The notes below the pieces were generated by a model that saw nothing but the letters and a program-made list of their open reading frames with translations, was not told the origin of the DNA and searched no databases. The translations under genes and the position numbers were made by a program. From Providencia alcalifaciens (lineage in GTDB: Bacteria; Pseudomonadota; Gammaproteobacteria; Enterobacterales; Enterobacteriaceae), in assembly GCF_020271745.1 (NCBI RefSeq), contig NZ_CP084296.1, positions 3,286,001 to 3,350,000 on the forward strand: a DNA stretch of 64,000 nt, written 5' to 3'. Position 1 is the first letter of the stretch. Every line of letters begins with the position of its first letter. Positions 21,478 through 31,503 of the stretch are shown here, piece by piece.

Positions 21478-22452
21478 ATGAATAAAGAACAAGATACCGA
21501 TAGCAAAAAGGGCTATGTGCCAACGTTTCATAAATCCTATTTATTACCTAAATATTGGGGCGTTTGGTTAGGTGCGGGACTCTTCGTTGCGCTTGCTTAT
21601 ATTCCCGTTAAAGTTCGCGACCCTATGCTGGCAAAAATAGGTAAATGGGTTGGACGATTAGCAAAGAGCGCCCGTCGCCGAGCGAAAATTAACTTACTCT
21701 ATTGTTTTCCTAATATGAAAGAGCAACAAAGAGAAGAGTTGGTTGATCGGATGTTTGAAACTGCACCTCAATCTTTTGTCATGTTGGCTGAATTGTGTGT
21801 ACGTGGTGCGGAACGTACATTAGCGCGTACCCAGTGGCATAACAAACAGATTATTGACCAGTTGCAGGAACAGCAAAGCAATGTGATTTTTATGGTTCCT
21901 CACGGTTGGGCTGTAGATGCTCCTGCCATGCTATTAGCTGCGATGGGGCAGAATATGGCCGCTATGTTCCATCACCAGAAAAATCCCGTTGCAGATTATT
22001 TATGGAATAAGGCTCGTTACCATTTTGGTGGAAGGCTTCATTCCCGCGAAGCAGGCATTAAACCTTTTATTGCATCTGTCAGACAAGGTTACTGGGGTTT
22101 TTATCTACCGGATCAAGATCATGGGGAAGAGCATAGTGAGTTTGTTGATTTTTTTGGCACATACAAAGCGACCTTACCCGCTATCGGTAGATTAATGAAA
22201 GTGTGTAAAGCGAAAATTGTTCCTTTATTTCCGGTGTACGATCACGTTAATCATCAATTGCATATCTATGTTCGTGAACCAATGGATGATATTGATGGTC
22301 AAGATGATAACTATATTGCACGTAGAATGAATGAAGAGTTAGAGTTTTTAGTTGAACCTAATCCAGAGCAATATACGTGGATCCTTAAGCTCTTGAAAAC
22401 GCGCAAGGAAGGTGAGATAGAGCCCTATCAACGAAAGGATTTATATCGCTAG
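21478..22452 (+). CDS. lpxM: LpxM lipid A myristoyltransferase
   Basis: Late acyltransferase that adds myristate to Kdo2-lipid A precursor at the inner membrane, giving hexa-acylated lipid A. The 324 residues have one N-terminal membrane helix (about 28-45) and the HX4D catalytic motif in VPHGWAVDAPAML. Strongly conserved LpxM segments include YLPDQDHGEEHSEFVDFF and QYTWILKLLKTRK. In E. coli lpxM lies next to pykA; here a LysR gene and a fimbrial operon lie in between. Confidence 0.96.
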   Translation: MNKEQDTDSKKGYVPTFHKSYLLPKYWGVWLGAGLFVALAYIPVKVRDPMLAKIGKWVGRLAKSARRRAKINLLYCFPNMKEQQREELVDRMFETAPQSFVMLAELCVRGAERTLARTQWHNKQIIDQLQEQQSNVIFMVPHGWAVDAPAMLLAAMGQNMAAMFHHQKNPVADYLWNKARYHFGGRLHSREAGIKPFIASVRQGYWGFYLPDQDHGEEHSEFVDFFGTYKATLPAIGRLMKVCKAKIVPLFPVYDHVNHQLHIYVREPMDDIDGQDDNYIARRMNEELEFLVEPNPEQYTWILKLLKTRKEGEIEPYQRKDLYR

Positions 22453-22473
22453 ATATCTTTTTAGCATCATAAC

Positions 22474-22511
22474 AAGCCACGGTAATAATTATCCGTGGCT
22501 TTTGTTTTTTA
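22474..22511 (+). terminator. lpxM terminator
   Basis: AAGCCACGG/CCGTGGCTT 9-bp stem with a 10-nt loop, followed by a T-rich tail (TTTGTTTTTT). Confidence 0.9.
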
Positions 22512-22619
22512 TATAGATATAAATAATACTGAAAATGCAAAACGGAGAAGCGATATTATAAATACATTGTTATATTCTTCGCAGAATAAAAATAGAGAAT
22601 ACGATGGATTGGAGAAAAT

Positions 22620-23477
22620 ATGGATAAAACAAGAACAACACTAGATCAATGGGTAACATTACAGGCTGTAGTTGACTATGGGGGGTTTGCTCAAGCAGCA
22701 GAAGTATTACATAAAACACAGTCATCTATTAGTTATACGATTAACAAATTAGAACAAGTGTTGGATATGGAAATTTTTGTAGTGGAAAAAAGGCGTGCAG
22801 TCTTAACCTCTCAAGGAGAAAAATTATTAGCATTATCAAGAGAAGTGACGAATAAAGCAATTGCGTTGGAAATAGCCGCCAAAATCATAACAAAGAAAAT
22901 AAATAATAAAATAAAAATAGTGATAGATTCATTGTATGATAGTGATGATCTATTAAATAAAATCGAGAGGTTAATAAAAAATAGAAAGGATTACGATATT
23001 GAATTAACTAAAACATTACTTAATAGAGATGAAATTCTTTCATTCAAGGAGTTTGATTTATTAATCTCTCATCATTATATAGGTTCATTAAACCCTATAT
23101 TTATTGGGGAGGTGAGTGCAATATTAGTCACAGAGCCCAATCATTATCTTCAAAAATGCACTCAAAATGAAATAGAAAGCAAGTTAAAAATAACACCTCA
23201 TATTTTGCTATCTTCAACATTTCAAGAAAAAACAAAAAGTCGTCAAATAGTTAAAGTTACAAATACAGAAATAGCTATTAAGTTAACGAGGAACTCAGTG
23301 GGGTACTCTTGGCTTCCTAAGAATATTATTCATGAATTAATAGATGACAACTTGCTGAAGGAAGTTGAAAATGATATTTATAATGAAAAATATCAATTTT
23401 ATATGTATAAAAATAAAAACCAAATAATAAACGATATAATCATAAGTTACCTATTTAATGATTACCAAACTAATTGA
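22620..23477 (+). CDS. LysR-type transcriptional regulator, AT-rich
   Basis: 285 residues. The N-terminal winged HTH is clear (about residues 8-65; GGFAQAAEVLHKTQSSISYT, then LTSQGEKLL). The effector domain is divergent and rich in Lys, Asn and Ile, matching the very low GC of the gene compared with lpxM or pykA. It lies directly upstream of the first fimbrial operon on the same strand and may have arrived with it; a role in fimbrial control is inferred only from position. The start has a GGAG site 7 bp upstream. Confidence 0.85.
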   Translation: MDKTRTTLDQWVTLQAVVDYGGFAQAAEVLHKTQSSISYTINKLEQVLDMEIFVVEKRRAVLTSQGEKLLALSREVTNKAIALEIAAKIITKKINNKIKIVIDSLYDSDDLLNKIERLIKNRKDYDIELTKTLLNRDEILSFKEFDLLISHHYIGSLNPIFIGEVSAILVTEPNHYLQKCTQNEIESKLKITPHILLSSTFQEKTKSRQIVKVTNTEIAIKLTRNSVGYSWLPKNIIHELIDDNLLKEVENDIYNEKYQFYMYKNKNQIINDIIISYLFNDYQTN

Positions 23478-23663
23478 TTTCAGTTTTAAATTTATCCTGT
23501 AAAGTTAATAAGTAATTTTGATTTTAATTTTAAAATTTCAATATAACCATTCATTAACTTAATTAAGTTAAAGTGTTATATTTCTGGCTAACGAGAAATA
23601 TCAGTTACATTTCTTTTATGAAATTCAAGTCAAGAAATATATATTTTATTTATAGGAAAACCC

Positions 23664-24185
23664 ATGCGTATTTTAAATAAAAAATTTAATTTATTAGTCG
23701 TAAGCTTATCGATGGTCATAGTATCAACAGCATCTGCTTCAGGAGTGATTAATTTTACAGGAGAGGTCATCGAGCAAGCTTGTACAGTTGACAGTAAATC
23801 ACGTACTTTAAATGTTGATCTTGGTCGTGTATCAACGAAAAGTTTATCTTCACAGGGTGAGGTCGCGGGGGTAACTAATTTCATTATTAAGTTAGTAGAT
23901 TGCCCTAATGATACCAAAGTCACGGTTAATTTTGCTGGAACTCGTGATGCGGTCGACCATAATATTCTTGCATTACACGAAGGTAATGGAATGGCAAAAA
24001 ATATCGGTATTGCATTATATGAAAAAAATGCGGTTACCCCGATAAAACTGTATGAAGATGCTCAAGAGGTTGCTTTAGATGGAAAGTCAGCAGAGTTAGA
24101 ATATGTCGCGGCATATAAAGCAACAGGTGTCGCAATAGCTGGCCAAGCAAACAGTAGTGCAGTTTATAGTATTCAGTATCAGTAA
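23664..24185 (+). CDS. Fimbrial major subunit (operon 1)
   Basis: A 173-residue type 1-like pilin exported by the chaperone-usher pathway. A signal peptide ends near TASASG. The mature pilin domain has the paired cysteines in EVIEQACTVDS and KLVDCPNDT, the family GIALYEKN strand, and a C-terminal beta-zipper tail ending YSIQYQ. First of four consecutive genes (pilin, chaperone, usher, tip protein). A hairpin follows it, which is usual for making excess major subunit. Confidence 0.92.
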   Translation: MRILNKKFNLLVVSLSMVIVSTASASGVINFTGEVIEQACTVDSKSRTLNVDLGRVSTKSLSSQGEVAGVTNFIIKLVDCPNDTKVTVNFAGTRDAVDHNILALHEGNGMAKNIGIALYEKNAVTPIKLYEDAQEVALDGKSAELEYVAAYKATGVAIAGQANSSAVYSIQYQ

Positions 24186-24223
24186 TAATAATTAGGGTGA
24201 TTTTAATCATCCTAATTTCCTTT
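24186..24223 (+). terminator. Attenuator-like hairpin after the operon 1 pilin gene
   Basis: An imperfect inverted repeat (ATTAGGGTGAT...ATCATCCTAAT, TTTA loop) is followed by TTTCCTTTCTATTTT. It lies between pilin and chaperone genes and probably stabilises or partially terminates the pilin mRNA. Confidence 0.6.
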
Positions 24224-24239
24224 CTATTTTGGCATTTAT

Positions 24240-24914
24240 ATGAAAATTTTTTTTGCTATTCTTTTTCTATTTTTTCATTTGGTTTCTTCATCTAGTTTAT
24301 CTTTAGCTACAGGAATTAGCGTTGGCGGAACTCGTTTTGTTTATATGGATAATAAACGAGAAGTTTCAGTTCCAATATTTAATAGTAATGAAAAAAAACC
24401 TTTTTTAATTCAAAGTTGGGTGACGGGGTTTAATGAAAATATTAAAGCGCCATTTATTGCAACTCCTGCTTTATTTCGTATTGAACCGAATAGTTACGGG
24501 GCGGCAAGAATTGCATATTTAGGTCAGCCTCTTTCATCTAATCAAGAAAAAATATTTTTATTAAATATAAAGTCAATACCTCCTAAAGATGAGAGTATTG
24601 AAAATGAATTGCAAATCATTATCAATTCCCAGTTTAAACTTTTCCTACGTTCAAACGATATTGAACCATTTAATTTGGAAAATGTAATATTAACAAAGGA
24701 GCGTGATGGTATAAAAATAAACAATAAGACACCGTATCATTTATCAATTAAAAGCATTTTAATTAATGGGGAATCCATAAAAGGAACAAAAATGGTCTAC
24801 CCATGGGTAGATGATTATATTTTAAAAAAAAGAATGGATAAGGGGCATGCAGTTACTGTCGAATTTATTAATGACTATGGTGCTATTGTAGAAAAGAAAA
24901 TAACCAAGAGCTAG
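24240..24914 (+). CDS. Periplasmic fimbrial chaperone (operon 1)
   Basis: PapD-like chaperone of 224 residues with two immunoglobulin-like domains, which donates a strand to pilin subunits. The signal peptide ends around LSLATG. The conserved Arg in VGGTRFVYMDNKREVSVPIF and the Lys of the NSQFKLFLR strand are the subunit carboxylate anchors. The loop between the F1 and G1 strands appears short (FGS type). It ends 3 bp before the usher ATG. The gene is AT-rich like the LysR gene upstream. Confidence 0.93.
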   Translation: MKIFFAILFLFFHLVSSSSLSLATGISVGGTRFVYMDNKREVSVPIFNSNEKKPFLIQSWVTGFNENIKAPFIATPALFRIEPNSYGAARIAYLGQPLSSNQEKIFLLNIKSIPPKDESIENELQIIINSQFKLFLRSNDIEPFNLENVILTKERDGIKINNKTPYHLSIKSILINGESIKGTKMVYPWVDDYILKKRMDKGHAVTVEFINDYGAIVEKKITKS

Positions 24915-24917
24915 TGT

Positions 24918-27431
24918 ATGGGAAAACACCATTTAATTAAAAATTGGTTTTATAGTAAAAAAATCGCTTTTATTAATATTACATTTTTTTCATCCGTTGG
25001 ATTTTCATCAATCCTCTATGCGAGTGAGGTTTTCGATATCAATGCAATTAATACAGGAATTGAAAATCAGCTATCTGACCCTTCATTATTAAATTATCTA
25101 TCTAAAACAGAAGGGCAACTTCCCGGTAACTACCAGGTTAATATTTATGTTAATGGAAATAAAATCGCCGACGAATGGATTGAATTTATTTACGATAATG
25201 AAGAGGGGAAACTAAAACCTAAGATAAAAAAAGAACAGCTAATTAGTTGGGGTGTAAAACCCTCAATGTTATTAGAAGAAAATGAAATCTCCTCAACCAA
25301 CAAATTTTTCGATATTAAGCATTCAATTGATGGTAGTGACATTCGCCATGATTTCTTTTCAAACAGATTGAATATTAGCATTCCTCAAATTGCTATGAAA
25401 ATGGCGAGCAGAGGCTATATTGACGTCACTGAATGGGACGATGGGATCAACGGGATGTTTGTTAACTATTCCGCACGGTTTAACCGAGCTTGGGGAAGGC
25501 CAAACAGCCAAAAAAATATTTATGTAGGCCTACGAAATGGAATTAACTGGGGTGCTTGGAGGTTACGTAATCACAGTTATTACAATGATACGAGTGAAAA
25601 GGTTATGTTGCATAGCTTGCAAACTTTCTTAGAACGGGATATTCGAGATTTTAAAAGCCATTTAATTATTGGAGAAACTGCGTCTGATAACGGGATCATG
25701 GATGCTTTTCAATATCGCGGTATAAAGCTGATGTCTGAAGAAAGCATGTTACCGCAAAGTCGCCGTGGATTTGCTCCAGTAGTTAATGGGGTTGCAAATA
25801 CCAATGCTGTGGTCACTGTTCATCAAAATGGCCAGATTATTTATCAAACGTCGGTACCTGCTGGTGAGTTTATATTGAATGATCTTTATCCTACGTCGTT
25901 CAGTGGAGATTTACAGGTTACGGTCGCTGAAGCAAATGGAACAACAAGAACATTTATCCAACCTTTTTCCAATGCCCCCATTATGCAAAGGGACGGTTCA
26001 TTAAAATACAGCATTGAACTTGGAAAATATCGGGAAGAAGAAGGAGGGCAACAGCCTTATTTTATTCAATTTTCTGGGATCTATGGTCTGCCAATCAATT
26101 TAGCTAATTATGGCAATGTGTCGTTATTAGGTGGCACGCTTATTTCAGAAGATAAACAAGTTTATGTTTTAGGAACTGGACTGAGTTTAGGTTATTTAGG
26201 AGGTATTTCACTGGATATGAAATACTCACAAGCACAATGGCAGAAATATGCAAAGATGACTGAGCAAACCTACCGTTTTCAATATATTAAATATATTCAA
26301 AATACAGCGACGGGACTGAATTTATCAGCTCAATACGCTTTAGAGCCAGATATAAACCATGCTTTTTTTCAAGCCATTGGCGTTGATCGAATACCCAAGA
26401 AACAACGGTTACAGATTGCTTTGAGTCAAGCTTTAGGGAAATGGGGATCTTTAAATATTAATGGATACCAGCAAAAGTATTGGGGGCAGTCAGGCTCCGA
26501 TAATAACCTTACAGTCAGTTTTGGCTCTCAGTATCAATCTATTAATTACAGCTTTTCCTATTCCCATTCTGAGCAAAATAATCCCCATAGGGTGGATAGG
26601 TTGTTTTCCTTTAATTGCAGTATGCCATTTCGTTGGAAAGAAAATGCTTATTGGGGTGTTTATAGCTACAACACGAGCGACAATGCCGGGGGAATAAGTA
26701 CATTTAGCCTGAATGGCTCAGCCTTCAATTCCAACCAATTACAATATGATATCACTCAACAATATCATCATAAAAATCAACAGCTCAGTCATGGTATTCG
26801 TGGTAATTACTTAACCTCTTATGGTGAATTTGGCGCTGGTTGGGATTATGCCTCTGAATATCAAACTACCCATGCTGCGGCGACAGGAGCACTGTTATTT
26901 CATCAAGATGGTGTGACTGCTTCACGGGCATTTTCTGATGCCATTGGACTGATTAAAGCCCAAGATATTGGTCATTTGAAAGTGAATAACGTGCCTTCAT
27001 TGCATACCAATGGGCAAGGGTATGCAGTGGTCCCCATGTTAACGCGCTATGAACGTAATAAAGTGAGCGTGGATACTTCGACGTTAAAGGGTAATGATGA
27101 TGTGGAATTGAGCTCAGCGACCGTTATTCCCACAAGCGGTGCAATTGTTTTGGTGGATCTTAAAGCGAAGCGTGGTGGGCGAGTGTTATTAAAACTGAAA
27201 AAAAATAACCAGTTACTGGGGTTTGGCACCCAAGTTAATATTCTCGCACAGCAGCATATTGTCTCATCGGGCATTGTCGCGAATGAAGGTGAAGTCTACT
27301 TAAGTGGTGTTCCTGAGCAGAGCATCGTTCAAGTTAAGTGGGGAGATGTGTATACGCAGCAGTGCAAATTTCCTCTTCAGATTGATTTGAATAATCCAAA
27401 TATCCAATTTATTGAAGGGACTTGCCAATAA
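24918..27431 (+). CDS. Outer-membrane fimbrial usher (operon 1)
   Basis: An 837-residue FimD/PapC-type usher. The N-terminal chaperone-binding domain is followed by a 24-stranded barrel with a plug (around residues 285-350; the GVANTNAVVTVHQNGQIIYQ and PAGEFILNDLYPT motifs). Two C-terminal domains end in a Cys pair (TQQCKF...EGTCQ). It secretes and polymerises the operon's pilins at the outer membrane. GC rises in the 3' half of the gene. Confidence 0.95.
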   Translation: MGKHHLIKNWFYSKKIAFINITFFSSVGFSSILYASEVFDINAINTGIENQLSDPSLLNYLSKTEGQLPGNYQVNIYVNGNKIADEWIEFIYDNEEGKLKPKIKKEQLISWGVKPSMLLEENEISSTNKFFDIKHSIDGSDIRHDFFSNRLNISIPQIAMKMASRGYIDVTEWDDGINGMFVNYSARFNRAWGRPNSQKNIYVGLRNGINWGAWRLRNHSYYNDTSEKVMLHSLQTFLERDIRDFKSHLIIGETASDNGIMDAFQYRGIKLMSEESMLPQSRRGFAPVVNGVANTNAVVTVHQNGQIIYQTSVPAGEFILNDLYPTSFSGDLQVTVAEANGTTRTFIQPFSNAPIMQRDGSLKYSIELGKYREEEGGQQPYFIQFSGIYGLPINLANYGNVSLLGGTLISEDKQVYVLGTGLSLGYLGGISLDMKYSQAQWQKYAKMTEQTYRFQYIKYIQNTATGLNLSAQYALEPDINHAFFQAIGVDRIPKKQRLQIALSQALGKWGSLNINGYQQKYWGQSGSDNNLTVSFGSQYQSINYSFSYSHSEQNNPHRVDRLFSFNCSMPFRWKENAYWGVYSYNTSDNAGGISTFSLNGSAFNSNQLQYDITQQYHHKNQQLSHGIRGNYLTSYGEFGAGWDYASEYQTTHAAATGALLFHQDGVTASRAFSDAIGLIKAQDIGHLKVNNVPSLHTNGQGYAVVPMLTRYERNKVSVDTSTLKGNDDVELSSATVIPTSGAIVLVDLKAKRGGRVLLKLKKNNQLLGFGTQVNILAQQHIVSSGIVANEGEVYLSGVPEQSIVQVKWGDVYTQQCKFPLQIDLNNPNIQFIEGTCQ

Positions 27432-27439
27432 GGAGGCTT

Positions 27440-28462
27440 ATGAAACAGTTTGCTATCTCCGGCACCATCTACGCTATCATGTTGCTGTTCTCACCAAGAC
27501 TTCTCGCAGATTACCGAGCAGAATTTTCATCTTACACGGTACCTATCTCTCAAGCACTGTATGTCCCCAAAAGTATGCCCGTCAACACACATATTGCGAC
27601 AATAGAGCTGGGAACTTATACGCCCTGGGTGTGGTGGAATGAGTCGGGGACAACTCGAGTGGGGATTAATTTACCTGGTATATTTGACGACCATTATCAG
27701 ATTGCTGGGGTCGGTGCTATTAAGGAAATTGGCTTATCAGGTATCGGCTTTGCATTACACGGTTCAGTTAATAGCCCGTGTTCAGCGAGGGGATATGTGA
27801 ATGGTAAAAATCACCGTGATGGGAATCCAGCGAATCGCTTACTGTGCCCAAGTAGCGAATCAAGTGGTAATTACAGTGTTACCTTGAAAGCGGCATTCTA
27901 TAAAATCCGTCCTCAAGTGAATACTCAATTATTACAAGCAACTAGTGCTGCGATGTTTATTGTATTTAATAACAAGTTTATTACTCAGGATGTGTTTGGA
28001 AATGTTGAGCCAAAAATTTGGTTGTCACCTATCAATGTGATTGCCAATGGGTGTGAAGTTAAAAATCGGGTGATCAATGTCGCGTTTGGTCAGGTGGAAA
28101 AGTCAGGTGCAAATGAGGTGGGGGTGACAGTGGCGAATAGCCGTAAACGATTCAAAATTGAGCTTGAATGCGATGAGTCTTCACCAATAAAGATCCATTT
28201 TATGGGAACGGCTGACGCCAGTGGGCTAGAAGGAACGATTGCACTCAATAATCCGAATCATCAAGAAACGGCGAAAGGCTTCGGTATTCAAATTAAACAC
28301 AGAGGAAAGCCGATTAAACTCAATCAAATGATGCAAATTTCCCGTTCCAATAAGGCGCAACACTATATTATTCCGCTAGAAGCGTCCTATATTCAAACGG
28401 CAGAGAAAACACGCGGTGGAAAGGCGGATGGAACGCTGCAATTTAATCTGCAATATCATTGA
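27440..28462 (+). CDS. Fimbrial tip adhesin-like protein (operon 1)
   Basis: 340 residues from an ATG preceded by AGGAGG; the ATG is 9 bp after the usher stop. The two-domain layout fits a tip adhesin. A signal peptide (ending near LLADY) is followed by a unique N-terminal domain (~residues 25-185) with a Cys pair (NSPCSARG and RLLCPSS). A C-terminal pilin domain starts near VIANGCEVKN and ends LQFNLQYH. The receptor cannot be read from sequence. Confidence 0.85.
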   Translation: MKQFAISGTIYAIMLLFSPRLLADYRAEFSSYTVPISQALYVPKSMPVNTHIATIELGTYTPWVWWNESGTTRVGINLPGIFDDHYQIAGVGAIKEIGLSGIGFALHGSVNSPCSARGYVNGKNHRDGNPANRLLCPSSESSGNYSVTLKAAFYKIRPQVNTQLLQATSAAMFIVFNNKFITQDVFGNVEPKIWLSPINVIANGCEVKNRVINVAFGQVEKSGANEVGVTVANSRKRFKIELECDESSPIKIHFMGTADASGLEGTIALNNPNHQETAKGFGIQIKHRGKPIKLNQMMQISRSNKAQHYIIPLEASYIQTAEKTRGGKADGTLQFNLQYH

Positions 28463-28473
28463 GATGCCAAAAT

Positions 28474-28493
28474 AAAAGGGAGCCTTAGCTCCC
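28474..28493 (-). terminator. pykA terminator downstream of fimbrial operon 1
   Basis: GGGAGC/GCTCCC stem with a 4-nt loop between convergent genes. The T-rich tail (TTTTATTTT) is on the minus strand, so it mainly serves pykA. Confidence 0.65.
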
Positions 28494-28516
28494 TCAATGA
28501 ATAGAACGCTTACACA

Positions 28517-28554
28517 ATCATTCAACGGCTAAACGATCATTCAACGGCTAAACG
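28517..28554. repeat. 19-bp tandem duplication at the pykA 3' end
   Basis: Two exact head-to-tail copies of ATCATTCAACGGCTAAACG (28517-28535, 28536-28554). They are followed by a partial third copy (ATCACTCAACC) that contains the pykA stop codon. Confidence 0.9.
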
Positions 28555-28555
28555 A

Positions 28556-29998
28556 TCACTCAACCACTAAAATACGGCAGGTATTGGTGCTGCCGATGGT
28601 GCCCATTTGGTCACCTTGTGTCACGATAACTGTATCGCCAACCATTAAATAACCATTGTCTCGTAGACGTGCGATAGCTTCACTTGCTGCTGCAATTCCA
28701 TCGGTATGTGTGCTACATAATACTGGCGTAACACCACGGTATAGTGAACACTGATTGAGCGTTTTTTCATGGCGAGACATCGCAAAAATCGGCAAACCTG
28801 AGCTGATTCGCGACATAATGCGTGCGGTACGACCTGATTCAGTCATCGCAATGATGGCTTTTACACCTTTCAGATGGTTAGCAGCGTACATGGTAGACAT
28901 TGCGATAGCATCTTCAGAGTTTTCAAACTCTGTATCTAAACGGTGTTTAGAAATATTTAGTCCTGGCATTTTTTCTGCGCCGAAGCAGACTTGCGCCATT
29001 GCGGCAACGGTTTCAGCTGGGTATTGCCCTGCTGCTGTTTCTGCCGACAACATCACTGCATCAGTGCCATCTAAGACCGCGTTTGCGACGTCCATCACTT
29101 CTGCGCGGGTTGGCATCGGGTTGGTGATCATGGATTCCATCATTTGAGTTGCAGTGATCACCACGCGGTTCAATTGACGGGAACGACGAATTAATTTTTT
29201 CTGTACAGCGACTAGTTCAGGGTCACCAATTTCAACCCCTAAGTCACCACGAGCGACCATCACAACGTCGGACTCAAGGATCACTTCGTCCATGATCTCG
29301 TCAGTTGCGACTGCTTCAGCACGTTCAACTTTGGCGACGATTTGGCATTCGCAGCCTGCATCACGTGCTAAACGGCGAGCATAAGCCAGATCTTCACCAG
29401 AGCGAGGGAAAGAGACAGCTAAGAAATCCACATTGATTTTAGCGGCGGTAATTATGTCGGCTTTGTCTTTTTCTGTCAGCGCCTCTGCGGACAAACCACC
29501 ACCGAGTTTGTTGATGCCTTTATTGTTGGAAAGTTGCCCACCGACAGTCACTTCGGTGAAGACTTGTAAGCCTTGCACTTCACGAACTTTTAACTGCACG
29601 CGACCATCATCCAGTAGGAGAATATCGCCAGGCACTACGTCAGCAGGCAGACCTTTATAGTCGATACCCACTTTATGTTGGTCGCCTTCACCTTTACCTA
29701 ATGAGGCATCCAGCGTGAATTTATCACCAACATTGAGGAAAACTTTACCGTCTTTAAAAGTAGAAACACGAATTTTCGGACCTTGTAGATCCCCAAGAAT
29801 AGCGACGTGACGCCCTAATCGAGCCGCAATCTCACGCACTTTATTTGCGCGAGCCATGTGGTCTTCAGGAGTTCCGTGAGAGAAGTTAAGGCGAACAACG
29901 TTAGCCCCAGCATTGATAATTTTTTCTAGATTATTATCACGATCGGTTGCTGGGCCAAGGGTTGTAACAATTTTAGTTCTTCTAAGCCGTCTAGACAT
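28556..29998 (-). CDS. pykA: Pyruvate kinase II
   Basis: Converts phosphoenolpyruvate and ADP to pyruvate and ATP in glycolysis. The 480-residue protein has the N-terminal [16 protein letters not shown], the ADP/PEP-site segments VRLNFSHG and [12 protein letters not shown], and the signature [32 protein letters not shown] and a C-terminal effector domain follow. The short length and closeness to hexR and zwf support PykA rather than PykF. Confidence 0.97.
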   Translation of the reverse strand: MSRRLRRTKIVTTLGPATDRDNNLEKIINAGANVVRLNFSHGTPEDHMARANKVREIAARLGRHVAILGDLQGPKIRVSTFKDGKVFLNVGDKFTLDASLGKGEGDQHKVGIDYKGLPADVVPGDILLLDDGRVQLKVREVQGLQVFTEVTVGGQLSNNKGINKLGGGLSAEALTEKDKADIITAAKINVDFLAVSFPRSGEDLAYARRLARDAGCECQIVAKVERAEAVATDEIMDEVILESDVVMVARGDLGVEIGDPELVAVQKKLIRRSRQLNRVVITATQMMESMITNPMPTRAEVMDVANAVLDGTDAVMLSAETAAGQYPAETVAAMAQVCFGAEKMPGLNISKHRLDTEFENSEDAIAMSTMYAANHLKGVKAIIAMTESGRTARIMSRISSGLPIFAMSRHEKTLNQCSLYRGVTPVLCSTHTDGIAAASEAIARLRDNGYLMVGDTVIVTQGDQMGTIGSTNTCRILVVE

Positions 29999-30199
29999 GT
30001 ATTACTCCGTGACCTGTAATGGTACAAATATAAGTGAAACCATTTCACTCCATTTCGAAACCTATTTACTGCAAATAGGGGTGCTGACACGAGCACAGCT
30101 ATTATATACAGCAAATTTCTTAAAGCCATCGGGAGAATAAAAACTCTTTGGAGCCCGGTAGAATTAAGAAACCTCTTTTAACATTGTCATTTTCATCTT

Positions 30200-31045
30200 T
30201 CAGACATTATCAAACCGCGAATCGCGTAATGCTTCTTTGACCCGTTTCAAGTTATCTCTAAATTTTTCACCTCTACGCAAAGTAAATCCAGTGGTTAATA
30301 CATCAATGACGGCAAGCTGCGCCATTCTGGAGACCATTGGCATGTACATATCCGTATCTTCAGGGACATCAATAATAATGGATAAACTGGCTTCTTTGGC
30401 GAGAGGAGAGCCTTCCGAGGTAATTGCGATGACCGTCGCATCATTATGGCGAGCGAGTTGCGCCATATCGACTAAGGCTTTTGTGCGTCCTGTGTGAGAA
30501 ATCAACACAATCACATCCCCCTCACTACTATTGATGCAGCTCATGCGTTGCATGACAATATCATCAAAGTATATGACTGGAATATTAAAACGGAAAAATT
30601 TATTCATCGCATCGTGGGCTACTGCCGCAGAAGCACCAAACCCAAAAAAGCTGATTTTTCGCGCTTGAGTGAGTAAATCAACCGCGCGATTAATGGCATG
30701 AGTATCGAGGGTATGTTTGACATTATCTAACCCTGCCATCGCGGACTCGAAAATTTTGTGGGTATAAGTATTGACGGTGTCAGTCTCTTCGATATGGCGA
30801 TTAACATAAGGCGTGCCATTGGCGAGATTTTGAGCTAGTTTTAATTTAAAGTCAGGAAACCCTTTGGTTTCCATTTTTCGACAAAATCGGTTGACGGTAG
30901 GCTCGCTGACATCAGCCAGTTGGGCTAACGCCGCTATACTGAGATGAATAGCACTTTGGGGCATGCCTAAAATGACTTCCGCCACTTTTTTTTCTGATTT
31001 ACTCAAAAAATCGAGGCTAGTTTTCATTTGTTCTAAAATATTCAT
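30200..31045 (-). CDS. hexR: HexR, RpiR-family regulator
   Basis: A 281-residue repressor of central carbon metabolism genes (zwf, edd-eda, pykA and others) that responds to 2-keto-3-deoxy-6-phosphogluconate. An N-terminal RpiR helix-turn-helix (residues ~1-77; VSEPTVNRFCRKMETKGFPDF) is followed by a SIS sugar-phosphate domain (residues ~120-255; GFGASAAVAHDAM, ISHTGRTK). It is divergent from zwf, the usual arrangement. Confidence 0.95.
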   Translation of the reverse strand: MNILEQMKTSLDFLSKSEKKVAEVILGMPQSAIHLSIAALAQLADVSEPTVNRFCRKMETKGFPDFKLKLAQNLANGTPYVNRHIEETDTVNTYTHKIFESAMAGLDNVKHTLDTHAINRAVDLLTQARKISFFGFGASAAVAHDAMNKFFRFNIPVIYFDDIVMQRMSCINSSEGDVIVLISHTGRTKALVDMAQLARHNDATVIAITSEGSPLAKEASLSIIIDVPEDTDMYMPMVSRMAQLAVIDVLTTGFTLRRGEKFRDNLKRVKEALRDSRFDNV

Positions 31046-31503
31046 ATAGCAAAAGTGCCTATTTCAACAAAAGGAGAAATATTTCTGCCATCAGAGTATG
31101 GTGGCATTAACATCCGGATATGACTGAAAATATACTACGTGTTGGCTGTAAGCTATCTATCCACTGAGCGTAACTAATGGCTTTTTTACGAAAATATGAC
31201 CCGTATCTAATTTTCAACTTGGTAAACTCACTACATAAACCGTGATTTTCTAACAAAGCTGGAAGCATTCAGTGATAAAAAATTTTATTGATGTCTGGGT
31301 ATGCTGTATTTTTCATCATAAAAACTGTGACCAGCGTCATCAATATTTACTGAGCAGTAGCAAACGGGTACATTAGCGGGCAACCGATTGTATTTTTATA
31401 AAACGACATTCAGAACCTATCTCATTAGAGTGAATTACTCCCTTATTTTTCTCTGGGCTCTAATCAGATAGTTTCTAAATTCCGCAGATTGAGGAGAACC
31501 AAC
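31046..31503. other. hexR-zwf divergent intergenic region
   Basis: 458 bp without a gene, holding the divergent promoters of hexR and zwf. I looked for a HexR-type palindrome (TGTAATTAAATTACA-like) and did not find a convincing one. A GAGGAG ribosome-binding site precedes the zwf ATG. Confidence 0.5.

Noticed and set aside
31046-31503. HexR operator upstream of zwf
   Set aside because: Expected from family knowledge, but I could not find a convincing palindrome.
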